From IMG/VR virus record IMGVR_UViG_3300028800_000164, positions 1-42,865 of that record: a stretch of DNA of 42,865 bases. One strand, given 5' to 3'. Every line of letters begins with the position of its first letter. Position 1 is the first letter of the stretch. Below, one piece after another: positions 7,983 through 14,951 of the stretch. Origin of the DNA: a virus. The notes beneath the pieces are model-generated. The model saw only the letters and a program-made list of their open reading frames with translations. It made no database searches and was not told the origin of the DNA. The translations under genes and the position numbers were made by a program.

Positions 7983-8263
7983 CGATCCCTATTGCAGTCG
8001 TGATCCACATCATTCGAATAAACCCCGTCGTTATCTCGCCACGCGCTTTCCACGTCTCGCACCCATTCTCTGATGCTCTCTTCGCGCTCTAGCCTTCTTA
8101 ACTCATCCCTTTCGGCCCGCTCTCTTATAGCCTCAGGGTCAAAGTGGAAATGCGACACATGCTCTATGAATCCCAGATCTTGGGCTACGACGCCTCCGGT
8201 CAGTATGATAGCGCAGCCTAAAATTCCAGATATCCAATAAATTGTTTTTTTAGATTCTGACAT
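7979..8263 (-). CDS. Single-pass membrane protein with charged tail
   Basis: A 94-residue protein with one N-terminal transmembrane helix (residues about 8-28, ending GGVVAQ) and a strongly charged, helical Arg/Glu-rich tail (RERAERDELRRLEREE). This is the shape of an inner-membrane spanin or other lysis accessory, but there is no supporting homology. An RBS-like GGAG lies upstream of the ATG. Confidence 0.55.
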   Translation of the reverse strand: MSESKKTIYWISGILGCAIILTGGVVAQDLGFIEHVSHFHFDPEAIRERAERDELRRLEREESIREWVRDVESAWRDNDGVYSNDVDHDCNRDR

Positions 8264-8279
8264 ACGATCTCCTTTAATT

Positions 8280-8407
8280 TGGAAGCCTGAGGACTCGAAC
8301 CCCGTAGTGCGCGCCTACCGTATAGATTTATAGAGCGACGGGTCAAAGGATACGCCTCTGACGCAGATCTCCACTTTTACGACAGATACCCATCTGCTTT
8401 GGCTCCC
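8280..8407 (-). ncRNA. tRNA-like RNA of unusual length (about 128 nt)
   Basis: On the reverse strand, GGGAGCC (8407-8401) can pair along 7 bp with GGCTTCC (8287-8281), as in an acceptor stem, followed by a candidate discriminator A. Just before the 3' acceptor strand stands GGGGTTCGAGTCCTC, a canonical T-arm. A CAGA/TCTG hairpin with a TGGGTA loop sits where a D-arm belongs. The middle is too long for a tRNA, with two hairpins (TCAGAGG/CCTTTGA and CCGT/ACGG) and no clear anticodon loop. It may be a tRNA-like structure or a decayed, interrupted tRNA. Confidence 0.4.
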
Positions 8408-8416
8408 TTATTTCTC

Positions 8417-8497
8417 CTAACTAAATTTAGCAATAAACCACATTCCTACCACTAAAAGAATCGCCAGAAAGAGAATGTCAGCGAAAGCGTGGGTCAT
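8417..8497 (-). CDS. 26-residue transmembrane micropeptide
   Basis: ATG at 8497 overlaps the TGA of the upstream gene (ATGA). The peptide is almost entirely one hydrophobic helix (FADILFLAILLVVGMWFIA). Such micropeptides are common in phage lysis or membrane modules. Expression is unproven; the coupling overlap is the main support. Confidence 0.45.
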   Translation of the reverse strand: MTHAFADILFLAILLVVGMWFIAKFS

Positions 8498-9012
8498 TTA
8501 GGCCCCATGGTTTTTCTAGCGTGCGTCGAGAGCTCCTTATAGATCGCATCGATCTTCTCGTCGGATAAATCGTCGTCTTCCTTCTCTTCCAGCTTATTCT
8601 TATTGGTTTTAAACAACTCTATACTTTCAGAAACGGTATTATTTTCCGTCATCTTTCCCTTGGTATACTGGTCCCACAGCTCAGGGGATGGAATGAGCCA
8701 AATGACCTTTATAACGTCAGTTCCAGGGTATGCCTTAAAAAGCATGGAGTTGCTCTGTGCCTGGGGCTTTGTAAGCCTTGGTTGCCAGATTATAGTCTTT
8801 TCGGGGATTTCTTCTAGGGTTTTATATTGGCCGCCTGAGAATAGCTTCATCTTTTCATCTAGTCCTAGTGTTCTAGCATGGGCAAATATATAGAACGGGT
8901 GCTCCCCGAATGGGCGCTTGTTTATTAAATCTTGACAACACTCGCTAATGTCGAAGGACTGTTTAGTAAAGTGCTCGAACCTGTCGTGTGCATCTAGCCT
9001 GTTTATCTTCAT
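8494..9012 (-). CDS. Hypothetical protein
   Basis: A 172-residue soluble protein, first gene of the reverse-strand block that faces the scaffold gene. Acidic C-terminal third (EEKEDDDLSDEK). No recognised domain. Transcription probably starts in the 88-nt gap to the scaffold gene. Confidence 0.65.
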   Translation of the reverse strand: MKINRLDAHDRFEHFTKQSFDISECCQDLINKRPFGEHPFYIFAHARTLGLDEKMKLFSGGQYKTLEEIPEKTIIWQPRLTKPQAQSNSMLFKAYPGTDVIKVIWLIPSPELWDQYTKGKMTENNTVSESIELFKTNKNKLEEKEDDDLSDEKIDAIYKELSTHARKTMGPK

Positions 9013-9025
9013 GTGCCTCGGTAGC

Positions 9026-9067
9026 GTTAAATAAATAATTTACTATATATACAAATTATTTACTTTA
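9026..9067. promoter_or_regulatory. Hairpin in the divergent intergenic region upstream of the scaffold gene
   Basis: AAATAATTT (about 9034-9042) pairs with AAATTATTT (9053-9061) around an AT-only loop, with outer GTTAA and TTAAC arms continuing the pairing. Similar AT-rich hairpins stand before other virion genes (15574, 16213, 25222). It could be an operator, an RNA-processing site or a bidirectional terminator. Confidence 0.45.
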
Positions 9068-9099
9068 ACACGCGTGCCAGCGTCAAGGCAAAAGGGAAA

Positions 9100-9765
9100 A
9101 TGTCAGCAGTTCCTCAAGAAAATCCGGTACAGACACAAGAAGCTCCTAAAAATGATAAGGAGTACAACTTTGCTCAGATCAGACAGCAATTAGAGCGCGA
9201 GAAGCAAGAAAAGGCCCTGCTCAAAGAAGAGGTGGAAAAGTTAAAGCAGGTTGCTCAAGAGCGCCTGGCTCCAAAAGATGATGACGACGTGGAGGATAAC
9301 GAGCCTTACGTTGACCATAAAAGATTAAAAAAAGAGTTGACAAAAGTTGCTAGGCAAACTGCCACTGAAACTGATAATCGGATCAACAACGCAGTAAATC
9401 GCGCACTTGCAGAAGAAAGGCAGAAGCAGTGGATGAAAAACAACCCTGATTTTTACGAGGTAATGCAACATGCGCAAACGTTTGCCGATAGAGATCCGGA
9501 GTTGGCAGAGAGCATTCTAGAGATGCCGGAGGGGTTCGAAAGGCAAAAGCTTGTCTACAAGAACATTAAGGCTTTAGGAATCCACAAGCCCCCTGAGCAG
9601 AAGTCAACTGTCCAGGATAAAATAGACCAAAATAAGCGGTCTCCTTACTATCAGCCATCTGGGGTGGCTAGCGCTCCTTATGCCACGTCTGGGGATTTTA
9701 CCCCTGCTGGGAAGGAAAATGCCTATAAGAAGATGCAGGAACTCAAAAATAGACTGAGGATTTGA
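9100..9765 (+). CDS. Scaffold-like capsid assembly protein
   Basis: A 221-residue, highly charged protein with a coiled coil (residues about 24-62, QLEREKQEKALLKEEVEKL), a second helical segment, a Pro/Ser-rich linker and a basic C-terminal helix (KKMQELKNRLRI). This is the typical architecture of phage scaffolding proteins, whose C-terminal basic helix binds coat protein. It lies between the portal region and the capsid gene, as scaffolds usually do, and is followed at once by the co-chaperonin gene. Confidence 0.75.
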   Translation: MSAVPQENPVQTQEAPKNDKEYNFAQIRQQLEREKQEKALLKEEVEKLKQVAQERLAPKDDDDVEDNEPYVDHKRLKKELTKVARQTATETDNRINNAVNRALAEERQKQWMKNNPDFYEVMQHAQTFADRDPELAESILEMPEGFERQKLVYKNIKALGIHKPPEQKSTVQDKIDQNKRSPYYQPSGVASAPYATSGDFTPAGKENAYKKMQELKNRLRI

Positions 9766-9766
9766 T

Positions 9767-10015
9767 ATGCAGGCGTTAGGAAAGAATCTATTAGTCAAGC
9801 CGATTGAAGAGGAGTTTAAGAAAGGCATCCTCATTATGCCCACTCAAAAGAAGCCAACTTTATACGAGGTCTTGTCCGTGGGTGATGAGATCACTAATGT
9901 GGCTGAGGGGGATAAGATCCGTATCTTTGAGTACGGGATTAAGGAAATAGAGATCGAGGATGGATCTAAGGTGTTTGTAGTTCCCATTGAAAATGTCTAT
10001 GCTAAGATGAGGTGA
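9767..10015 (+). CDS. GroES-like co-chaperonin (Cpn10 fold)
   Basis: An 82-residue protein with the Cpn10 pattern: an N-terminal strand (LGKNLLVKPIEEE), a shortened mobile loop, YEVLSVGDEI, then a GDKIRIFEYG strand pair and a C-terminal VPIENVYA strand. Phage co-chaperonins such as T4 gp31 replace host GroES for folding large coat proteins. The place between scaffold and capsid genes fits that role. The ATG overlaps the scaffold stop (TGATATG), indicating coupled expression. Confidence 0.8.
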   Translation: MQALGKNLLVKPIEEEFKKGILIMPTQKKPTLYEVLSVGDEITNVAEGDKIRIFEYGIKEIEIEDGSKVFVVPIENVYAKMR

Positions 10016-10183
10016 TTACTTTGTCTTGTTTCTTTCTTCTATAGCACACATTCTTCCGTGGAAATCCTGCATCTCTTTATGTATGGCCATGATCTTGTTA
10101 TCGTTCTGAACGTAAAGAAATATTACCGTTCCTAGGTTGGTTGCGATTACCGCGAATACTGTTATAACTTGTGTCCAGTCCAT
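10016..10183 (-). CDS. 55-residue membrane protein with coiled-coil tail
   Basis: The reverse-strand ATG at 10183 encodes an N-terminal transmembrane helix (VITVFAVIATNLGTVIFLYV) followed by a helical tail rich in Glu, Lys and Met. The layout matches the small membrane proteins at 24642-25129 and many phage holin-like proteins. It meets the co-chaperonin gene tail-to-tail. Confidence 0.55.
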   Translation of the reverse strand: MDWTQVITVFAVIATNLGTVIFLYVQNDNKIMAIHKEMQDFHGRMCAIEERNKTK

Positions 10184-10249
10184 TATTGTTTCCTTATGTA
10201 GACATTTAAACTAAAAATTTGTTATCTGTAATTATACGAAAGCACAGCG

Positions 10250-10966
10250 TTAAGTGCAATATTTTTTCTCCCTTCGAGCCGTTGAGTTGGGGTTTTTGTC
10301 GCCTAATTTAGAACACGAGCGACAGTGGGTTGCTATTCCGTGAAGAATCTTAAATCTTGAAATCCTAGTTCTTTTTCCACAATCACACTCGCAAAAATAT
10401 CTCGCTCCCGTTGACTTATCTTCATCTAAGTCGAGTATGATTAGTGCCCCGAATCTTCGGCCTATGATGTCTACAAGGTCTGGAATAGGCCTTTTTTTAG
10501 GAAGCGTACCTTCTTTGAACATCTTAAGAAAACGATTAACTCCGTGTTTTTCAATGGATCTTTGAAATTGCCTACGAGTATATCCTGTGAGTTCTATTAA
10601 TTCCGCCTGGCAAATTTTTCCCACGTGAGTTTCGTAATACGCATTATTTCTTTTGTTTCTGTGGTTGATCTTTGGAGAAGTCCATCGGCAGTTCTCTTTG
10701 AAATACCCTTTATTGTTATCAATCCTGTCCAGATGGAGCCCAACTTTTGATCCTTGAGCCACATCTTCACAGAATCGATCGAAATCCGTCCACTCTTTGC
10801 AAAGGGAGATTCCTCTTTCACCATAATTTTTATATTGTTTGTTTTCGGGTCGTGTACATCTATAAAAAATACTTGTCCATATTCTGTATAGCCTAACTAT
10901 TTCCGTTGGTTTGATGATTGTTGTCATAAAAATAAATTTATCCTTATATTTAAGTTTCGGCCCCAT
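10250..10966 (-). CDS. Free-standing HNH-type homing endonuclease
   Basis: A 238-residue protein. Residues about 25-115 carry the phage HNH signature seen in homing endonucleases: RLYRIWTSIFYRC, GERGI, then LHLDRIDNNKGYFKENCRW and HRNKRNN. A C-terminal zinc-ribbon-like CECDCG and CRSC follows, probably for DNA binding. A second ATG at 10927 has AAGGA upstream at long spacing, so the start is uncertain. It is not inside an intron, but its divergent neighbour is the capsid gene carrying four introns. Free-standing endonucleases next to introns can drive their homing in trans. Confidence 0.8.
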   Translation of the reverse strand: MGPKLKYKDKFIFMTTIIKPTEIVRLYRIWTSIFYRCTRPENKQYKNYGERGISLCKEWTDFDRFCEDVAQGSKVGLHLDRIDNNKGYFKENCRWTSPKINHRNKRNNAYYETHVGKICQAELIELTGYTRRQFQRSIEKHGVNRFLKMFKEGTLPKKRPIPDLVDIIGRRFGALIILDLDEDKSTGARYFCECDCGKRTRISRFKILHGIATHCRSCSKLGDKNPNSTARREKKYCT

Positions 10967-11023
10967 CCGTTATCTGGGACTTGCGTTTACAGGGTTTCGC
11001 GAACTCATTGGAAATCGAGAACG

Positions 11024-11076
11024 GATGTTATAACGTTTCATCCACGGATCGTTTTTCCTAAGTAGTGTATAACATC
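11024..11076 (+). promoter_or_regulatory. 9-bp perfect inverted repeat in the capsid gene leader
   Basis: GATGTTATA (11024-11032) and TATAACATC (11068-11076) are exact inverses 35 nt apart, about 20 nt before the capsid ATG. The right arm begins a motif, TATAACATCTGACAATAA, that recurs in near-identical form at about 21402 (TATAACGTCTGATAATAG). It may be an operator, a late promoter element or an mRNA-stabilising stem. Confidence 0.4.
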
Positions 11077-11095
11077 TGACAATAAAGGTACAGAT

Positions 11096-13795
11096 ATGTC
11101 GATTACTACGACGGGGAATTTAGGGCCGATGATCCTTAGCATGAGGGATCTTTAAACTCTTTCTGATTGAGGTGGAAGTCCAGAATGTAACTGGATGACA
11201 CTGCGGAAGGTGAAAACCACCGTAAACGACTAAGCGAAAGAGACGCCGGGAGGCGTGTGCGATAGTCTAAACTCTATGGAGACATAGAGAGATCGAGTCG
11301 AAGAACTTGATCCGCCTAGGGAACTAGGTCATAAAAGTAATAGCTCGTCAAAGCTTAGCTCCGGCTATGCTTTACGTCCCTACCCCAACTATGAACTATT
11401 AACTTTAAATGTAGTTCTAAAATCTTTGGTAATTGACTTGGAAGCCCGACAGGGTAACAAGGGGCAAGTTTGAATACAGCCTGAACGACTAAACCCAGAG
11501 ACCCGAAAGGGATGCGATAGTCTGGACACTACGAATAAAAAAAGGTAGTGAGAGCGATCCGAAGAGGTTGCTCCGCCTAGAAATAGGTCTAAAAGTAACA
11601 GAATGATTCTCGTGTGCGACAAAGTGTCGATGCCAGCTAATGGCGGGACTACTTGCCGTTTCATGAGACCAAGAGCTTTGGTTCCTCCTACTGTCCAGTT
11701 GGGGAACTCGGGGATTGATCCCCCAGCTCAGGTGCCACAACGCGACATCATTGATGCGCAAATGGCATTCTTCGGGACAGGCTGCATTTTAGATTGTGCA
11801 GCATGATTTGGCGTAAAAAAAAGAATTAACGAACAGGTAATTTTACAAGACCAAGAGGGAGTTCTCGCTTGGGTTTCTGAAAGATTAGCTGTGGCGATGC
11901 GCCAAGCCGAGGATAGAGATAATGTCCTCGATAAACTAACTCTGATTGACTTGGAAACCCGACAGGGTGACAAGGGCCAAGGGGTTCAATTAGCAGAAGG
12001 AACTAAATGTTCGAAATCAGCTTTAAGAAAGCCTTTAGCATTAAGACGGCACATCTCGACTCGGATGTCTTCTCTAATAGCTATTGTCTCTGGATCGAGG
12101 GGAGTATGAGCGCCGAAACCTTTTTGGGTGTAAGTGGCTCGGAACTGAAGGATCAGTTCGGCTTGCCTCTTTTTAAGAACGAGGTAGGGCAGCAGCTGCG
12201 TACACAGGTCGACAAGGCGATGGCCTTGTATTACCCACTCGTAGATGTATCGTTCGTGTATCCCGTTTTTCTTGAAGATAGAGCGTTTGTGTTTCTTGGA
12301 TTTGTGATTCATGTTGGCAAAATGCTCCTCAATCCAATCAAAAAGTTCTTTTCTCGTGTTAGAGATATTAAGAACAGATCGAAAGTTGGGGTTTTTGTAT
12401 CGGTTGTATTTGGCGGGATTCACTCTGTAAATGCAGAGAGAACCCTCTCCATCGACGATACCAGCAAGATAGGCCAGTTTGAGGGGATCATAAATAACTT
12501 TTTCGTATTCGATAATTGGCATTCGCAAGCTCCTTGTGTGTAGTTGCATGTACATTGTCGCATATGGGCTAATTAAACGCCAGGCTGAACGACTAAGTGA
12601 GATAGCGCCGAAAGGTGATGCGATAGTCTGAGCAAGAACTATAAATAAAATTCTTGAGGGAGATCCGAAGAGGTTTCCCCGCCAACTATAAGGGAATTCC
12701 GAATAGTTGGTCATAAAAGTAACAGTGTGCTTATCCTCCGTGATTATATTGTTTCGGCGGCTAGCCAGATCAATGCAGGGGGGGGGTCTAATGGAGACAA
12801 TCCCACAAATTTGGGAGTCTCTGACTTCTCGTTAGTGGCGACTACTCTCGATACTAATAACGCTTATAAATTTATGAGCGGTATCGAAGGTATGGACAGG
12901 TTTAAAATACCAGACCTGTATAAATTTTGGGTAATGGACTTGGAGTGCCTGGCTGCTTAAGCAGAGGTTAACAAGGGGCAAGATTATGGATATGGTTGGG
13001 TATATAATCGCTGAAGCAGACGGGAAATGTTTCATGTGTGGAAACTATTGCATGGAATGTGGATGTTGGTGCAAGGGATTGGATTTTTCTTACCTAGAAA
13101 ATAATCAGCCTGAACGACTAAACCCCGAGACTCACGATGCATAAATGTACTGATGGAAGGCTCTTTGTAGAAGGAAATCAACTGTCTTGGTTTGATATTT
13201 TAAAAGGTTGGTCTTTTTTAAGAGTCGTCCGCTGTCCTCTATGCAAAAAGAGATGCGATAGTCTGAGCCAAGCGAATATATGAAGGCTTGGAGAGCGATC
13301 CGAAGAGGTTGCTCCGCCATTTTGTTGAGGTCAACGAAATGGTCATAAAAGTAACAGAAAAGTGGTACCGGTCCAGTACGCTCTGCATATTTTATGCTGA
13401 GTTCTACTGAGCTTCAAACGGATTTTGATGGTTTAACTGGTTCAGGATTCCTGTCCCAGTGGAACTATCCAACAAATGCTTCGGCACTTCCGAGCGAGTA
13501 CGGTTCTGTGTTTAACATCAGAATCTTAACTAGCTCTGAGGCTCCCGTTGCACGCGCGTCGTCTAAAAATGGTAACGATGTTTACTACAACTCTGTTGTT
13601 GGTAAGCAAGCGATCACGCATATAAATCAGGATGGTTATTCCATGAACCTGATCTATCGTGATCCTTACTATTCTGGGATGTTAGCACAGAATGCCACTT
13701 TGGCGGTCAAGTTCGCGCAAGCGCAGGCGATCACCCAAGATACAGCTATTAGAAACCTACTTTGCACTAGACTCAGCTCTAGCGCAGGACCATAG
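11096..13795 (+). CDS. Major capsid protein, N4-gp56 family, five exons
   Basis: Exons by my reconstruction: 11096-11136, 11348-11399, 11606-11914 (minus 11788-11823), 12730-12902 and 13363-13795. The joined frame is 972 nt, 323 residues, the usual length for the family. Family-like blocks are VCDKVSMPANGGTT, LGNSG, NEQVILQDQ, MRQAED, LRDYIVSAASQIN, GSNGDNPT and FGTGPVRSAYF. Each group I junction was set by P1 pairing with a U.G pair, a terminal intron G and frame conservation. Unspliced mRNA would make only a 19-residue peptide, so splicing is essential for the virion. The stop is followed by the RBS of the next gene. Confidence 0.85.
11137..11347 (+). ncRNA. Group I intron 1 in the capsid gene (211 nt)
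   Basis: 5' exon GATCCT pairs with the guide GGGATC (P1, with U.G at the cut). The core has TGGAAGTCC, GACTAAG and GATAGTC (P7 strands), and the 3' end is AGTAATA plus GCTCG, terminal G. P10 pairs the first bases of exon 2 with the guide. It has no ORF; at about 210 nt it is a minimal self-splicing intron. Confidence 0.85.
11400..11605 (+). ncRNA. Group I intron 2 in the capsid gene (206 nt)
   Basis: 5' exon GAACTAT pairs with GTAGTTC (P1, U.G at the cut). The core reads TTGACTTGGAAGCCC, GACTAAACC, GGGATGCGATAGTC; the 3' end is AGTAACA plus GAATG, terminal G. Exon 3 ATT pairs in P10. The downstream ATG at 11603 is partly intronic and is not a true start. Confidence 0.87.
11788..11823 (+). 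other. Coreless 36-nt intron-like insert in capsid exon 3
   Basis: The 5' exon end GCTGCAT can pair with the guide GTGCAGC (11796-11802), giving a seven-pair P1 with U.G at the cut. The first exon bases after the final G (AATT, 11824-11827) pair with the guide flank GATT (11792-11795) as P10. Between guide and 3' end there are only about 21 nt, with no P3-P8 core. The insert holds an in-frame TGA (11804-11806); exact removal joins TGC AT and A ATT and restores the family sequence and frame. Its tail has GATTTGG, like TAATTTGG in the portal insert at 42173-42205. Confidence 0.7.
11915..12729 (+). ncRNA. Group I intron 3 in the capsid gene (815 nt) with antisense LAGLIDADG gene
   Basis: 5' exon GAGGAT pairs with GTCCTC (P1, U.G). 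The core is TTGACTTGGAAACCC before the insertion and GACTAAGT, GGTGATGCGATAGTC after it; the 3' end is AGTAACA plus GTGTG. P10 uses TTATC of exon 4. The homing endonuclease gene sits in a peripheral loop between the two core halves, on the strand opposite to the intron. Confidence 0.87.
11986..12522 (-). CDS. LAGLIDADG homing endonuclease, antisense within intron 3
   Basis: A 178-residue single-motif LAGLIDADG enzyme: LAYLAGIVDGEGSLCI near the N-terminus holds the catalytic helix and acidic residue. The rest has the family's usual basic strands (NISNTRKELFDWIEEHF, LPYLVLKKRQAELIL). Single-motif members act as homodimers cutting intronless alleles. The start at 12522 is chosen because AAGGAG lies 8 nt upstream. 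The gene runs against the intron and host gene, so it needs its own promoter and cannot be translated from capsid mRNA. Confidence 0.88.
   Translation of the reverse strand: MPIIEYEKVIYDPLKLAYLAGIVDGEGSLCIYRVNPAKYNRYKNPNFRSVLNISNTRKELFDWIEEHFANMNHKSKKHKRSIFKKNGIHERYIYEWVIQGHRLVDLCTQLLPYLVLKKRQAELILQFRATYTQKGFGAHTPLDPETIAIREDIRVEMCRLNAKGFLKADFEHLVPSAN
12986..13144 (+). CDS. 52-residue Cys-rich ORF in intron 4
   Basis: ATG at 12986 with AAGGGG upstream. The peptide has six Cys in a short span (CFMCGNYCMECGCWC), compatible with zinc binding. It continues through the conserved core segment CTGAACGACTAAAC, so its C-terminus is read from ribozyme core. No homologue recognised; it could be a remnant of a zinc-finger endonuclease domain or an intron-stabilising peptide (speculative). 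Confidence 0.45.
   Translation: MDMVGYIIAEADGKCFMCGNYCMECGCWCKGLDFSYLENNQPERLNPETHDA
13137..13283 (+). CDS. 48-residue zinc-finger-like ORF in intron 4
   Basis: ATG at 13137 overlaps the stop of the previous ORF. The peptide has a CPLCKKRC knuckle near its C-terminus and an aromatic middle (LSWFDILKGWSFL). It fills the loop between the two P7 strands and reads out through the conserved GATGCGATAGTCTGAGCC core. Function unknown; coding is supported mainly by the overlap and the Cys pattern. Confidence 0.4.
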   Translation: MHKCTDGRLFVEGNQLSWFDILKGWSFLRVVRCPLCKKRCDSLSQANI

Positions 13796-13805
13796 GAGAT
13801 TATAT

Positions 13806-14933
13806 ATGGCTGAATATTCAAGAATGGCAAGTGGAACATTTACTACTGCTGCATCTCCGGTGACGCAGTTTGTCAATCTTCCTTTTCAACCGCAAAGAGT
13901 AAAATTAGTAAATACTACATCTTACACTGCCCCTGCCCAATACGCAGTAACAACTGCTGAATGGGATATTAACATGGGACAAGGTACTTCTGTTATGGAG
14001 TATCTAGAATCTGCCAGCGCTCCTTGGATCGTTGCGGCTGATTCCGTTGCTTCTGCCGGTATTAGTACTTTTGCCGCGGGAAAAATGTTGCAGTATGGAC
14101 CACAGCTCCAAGTTGCAAGTACAACAAAAGCCACAAATACTATCACCACAGCAAGTGCTCACGGACTTTCTACTGGGGATGTTGTGATCTTAGAAGGTAT
14201 GTTCCAGTCTTCAACTACTGGCGTACCCCAAATTTCATTGATGCCTTTTGTTATTACTGTAACAAGTACTACAGCATTTACTATCAACTGGAACATGAAC
14301 CAATCTAACTATACCAACCTCAGTGGATCACCTGCTGGTGCGTATGTTAGAAAAGTTTTGTATCCTTATGTTTTTGAGCCTGGTGTCAACTTCATCAGTG
14401 CTATTGATCTGTCAGGTACTAACGTAAAAATTACTACCACAGCTAACCATAACTACGTTGTGGGTCAAGAGGTTGGGTTTAGAATTCCAACAGCGTTTGG
14501 GTCTACTCAGCTCAACTCTCTGCCAAATGGTAGCGTCCCTGGATCTCCAGTATACTACTATGTGACAGCCCTAAATAGTAATACGCAGTTTACTTGCAGT
14601 GCTTTATCAGCTGGGGTGACTGCATATGCGTCTAACCTAACTGTAGCGCAAATGGTGGGTCAAAGCTTACCACAGGTGGTTTCAGTAGGCGACGTAAACA
14701 GTGGTGGAGTTGCATATAGTGGCGGGGCTCTATACCCATCGCCAGTATTCCCGACATCTTCGGGAGGCACCTCTAGCATTAACGGTCCTGCTATTAGTGG
14801 GGCTTTTGTTAATAACACTTCTCAAGGATTCCTTGTTGGGCTGGGAGTTGGTGCTGTACAAAGCAGCGCTCTTCTTCTGACTGCATCGAGCGTATACTTG
14901 TGGGAGGCTTTCCTATACGATTATGGGTCTTAA
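13806..14933 (+). CDS. Virion protein with FCCH-like beta domain
   Basis: A 375-residue Thr/Ser/Gly-rich beta protein; ATG at 13806 with AGGAG 7 nt upstream. A segment near residue 100 (TTASAHGLSTGDVVILEGM) has the pattern annotated in phages as the ubiquitin-activating-enzyme FCCH-like domain. The C-terminal part (TTANHNYVVGQEVGFRIP through PQVVSVGDVNSGG) is paralogous to the whole of the protein at 15065. Position after the capsid gene suggests a head decoration or connector role. Confidence 0.65.
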   Translation: MAEYSRMASGTFTTAASPVTQFVNLPFQPQRVKLVNTTSYTAPAQYAVTTAEWDINMGQGTSVMEYLESASAPWIVAADSVASAGISTFAAGKMLQYGPQLQVASTTKATNTITTASAHGLSTGDVVILEGMFQSSTTGVPQISLMPFVITVTSTTAFTINWNMNQSNYTNLSGSPAGAYVRKVLYPYVFEPGVNFISAIDLSGTNVKITTTANHNYVVGQEVGFRIPTAFGSTQLNSLPNGSVPGSPVYYYVTALNSNTQFTCSALSAGVTAYASNLTVAQMVGQSLPQVVSVGDVNSGGVAYSGGALYPSPVFPTSSGGTSSINGPAISGAFVNNTSQGFLVGLGVGAVQSSALLLTASSVYLWEAFLYDYGS

Positions 14934-14951
14934 CATTCATAATTGAAAATG

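Larger units (their letters stand above)
12903..13362 (+). ncRNA. Group I intron 4 in the capsid gene (460 nt) with two small ORFs
   Basis: 5' exon CAGGTT pairs with GACCTG (P1, U.G). The core blocks are AATGGACTTGGAG, CGACTAAACC, AGATGCGATAGTC, and the 3' end is AGTAACA plus GAAAAG. P10 pairs TGGTA of exon 5 with the guide flank TACCA. Splicing joins AGG TT to T GGT ACC and recovers FGTGPVRSAYF. It is about 250 nt longer than introns 1 and 2 because of inserts in two peripheral loops. Confidence 0.85.

Noticed and set aside
11603-11806. Separate 67-residue gene
   Set aside because: It is capsid exon 3 read from a partly intronic ATG up to the TGA inside the mini-insert.
12007-12543. Plus-strand protein of 178 residues inside intron 3
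   Set aside because: It is the mirror frame of the LAGLIDADG gene, which has the catalytic motif and an RBS; the plus frame has neither.
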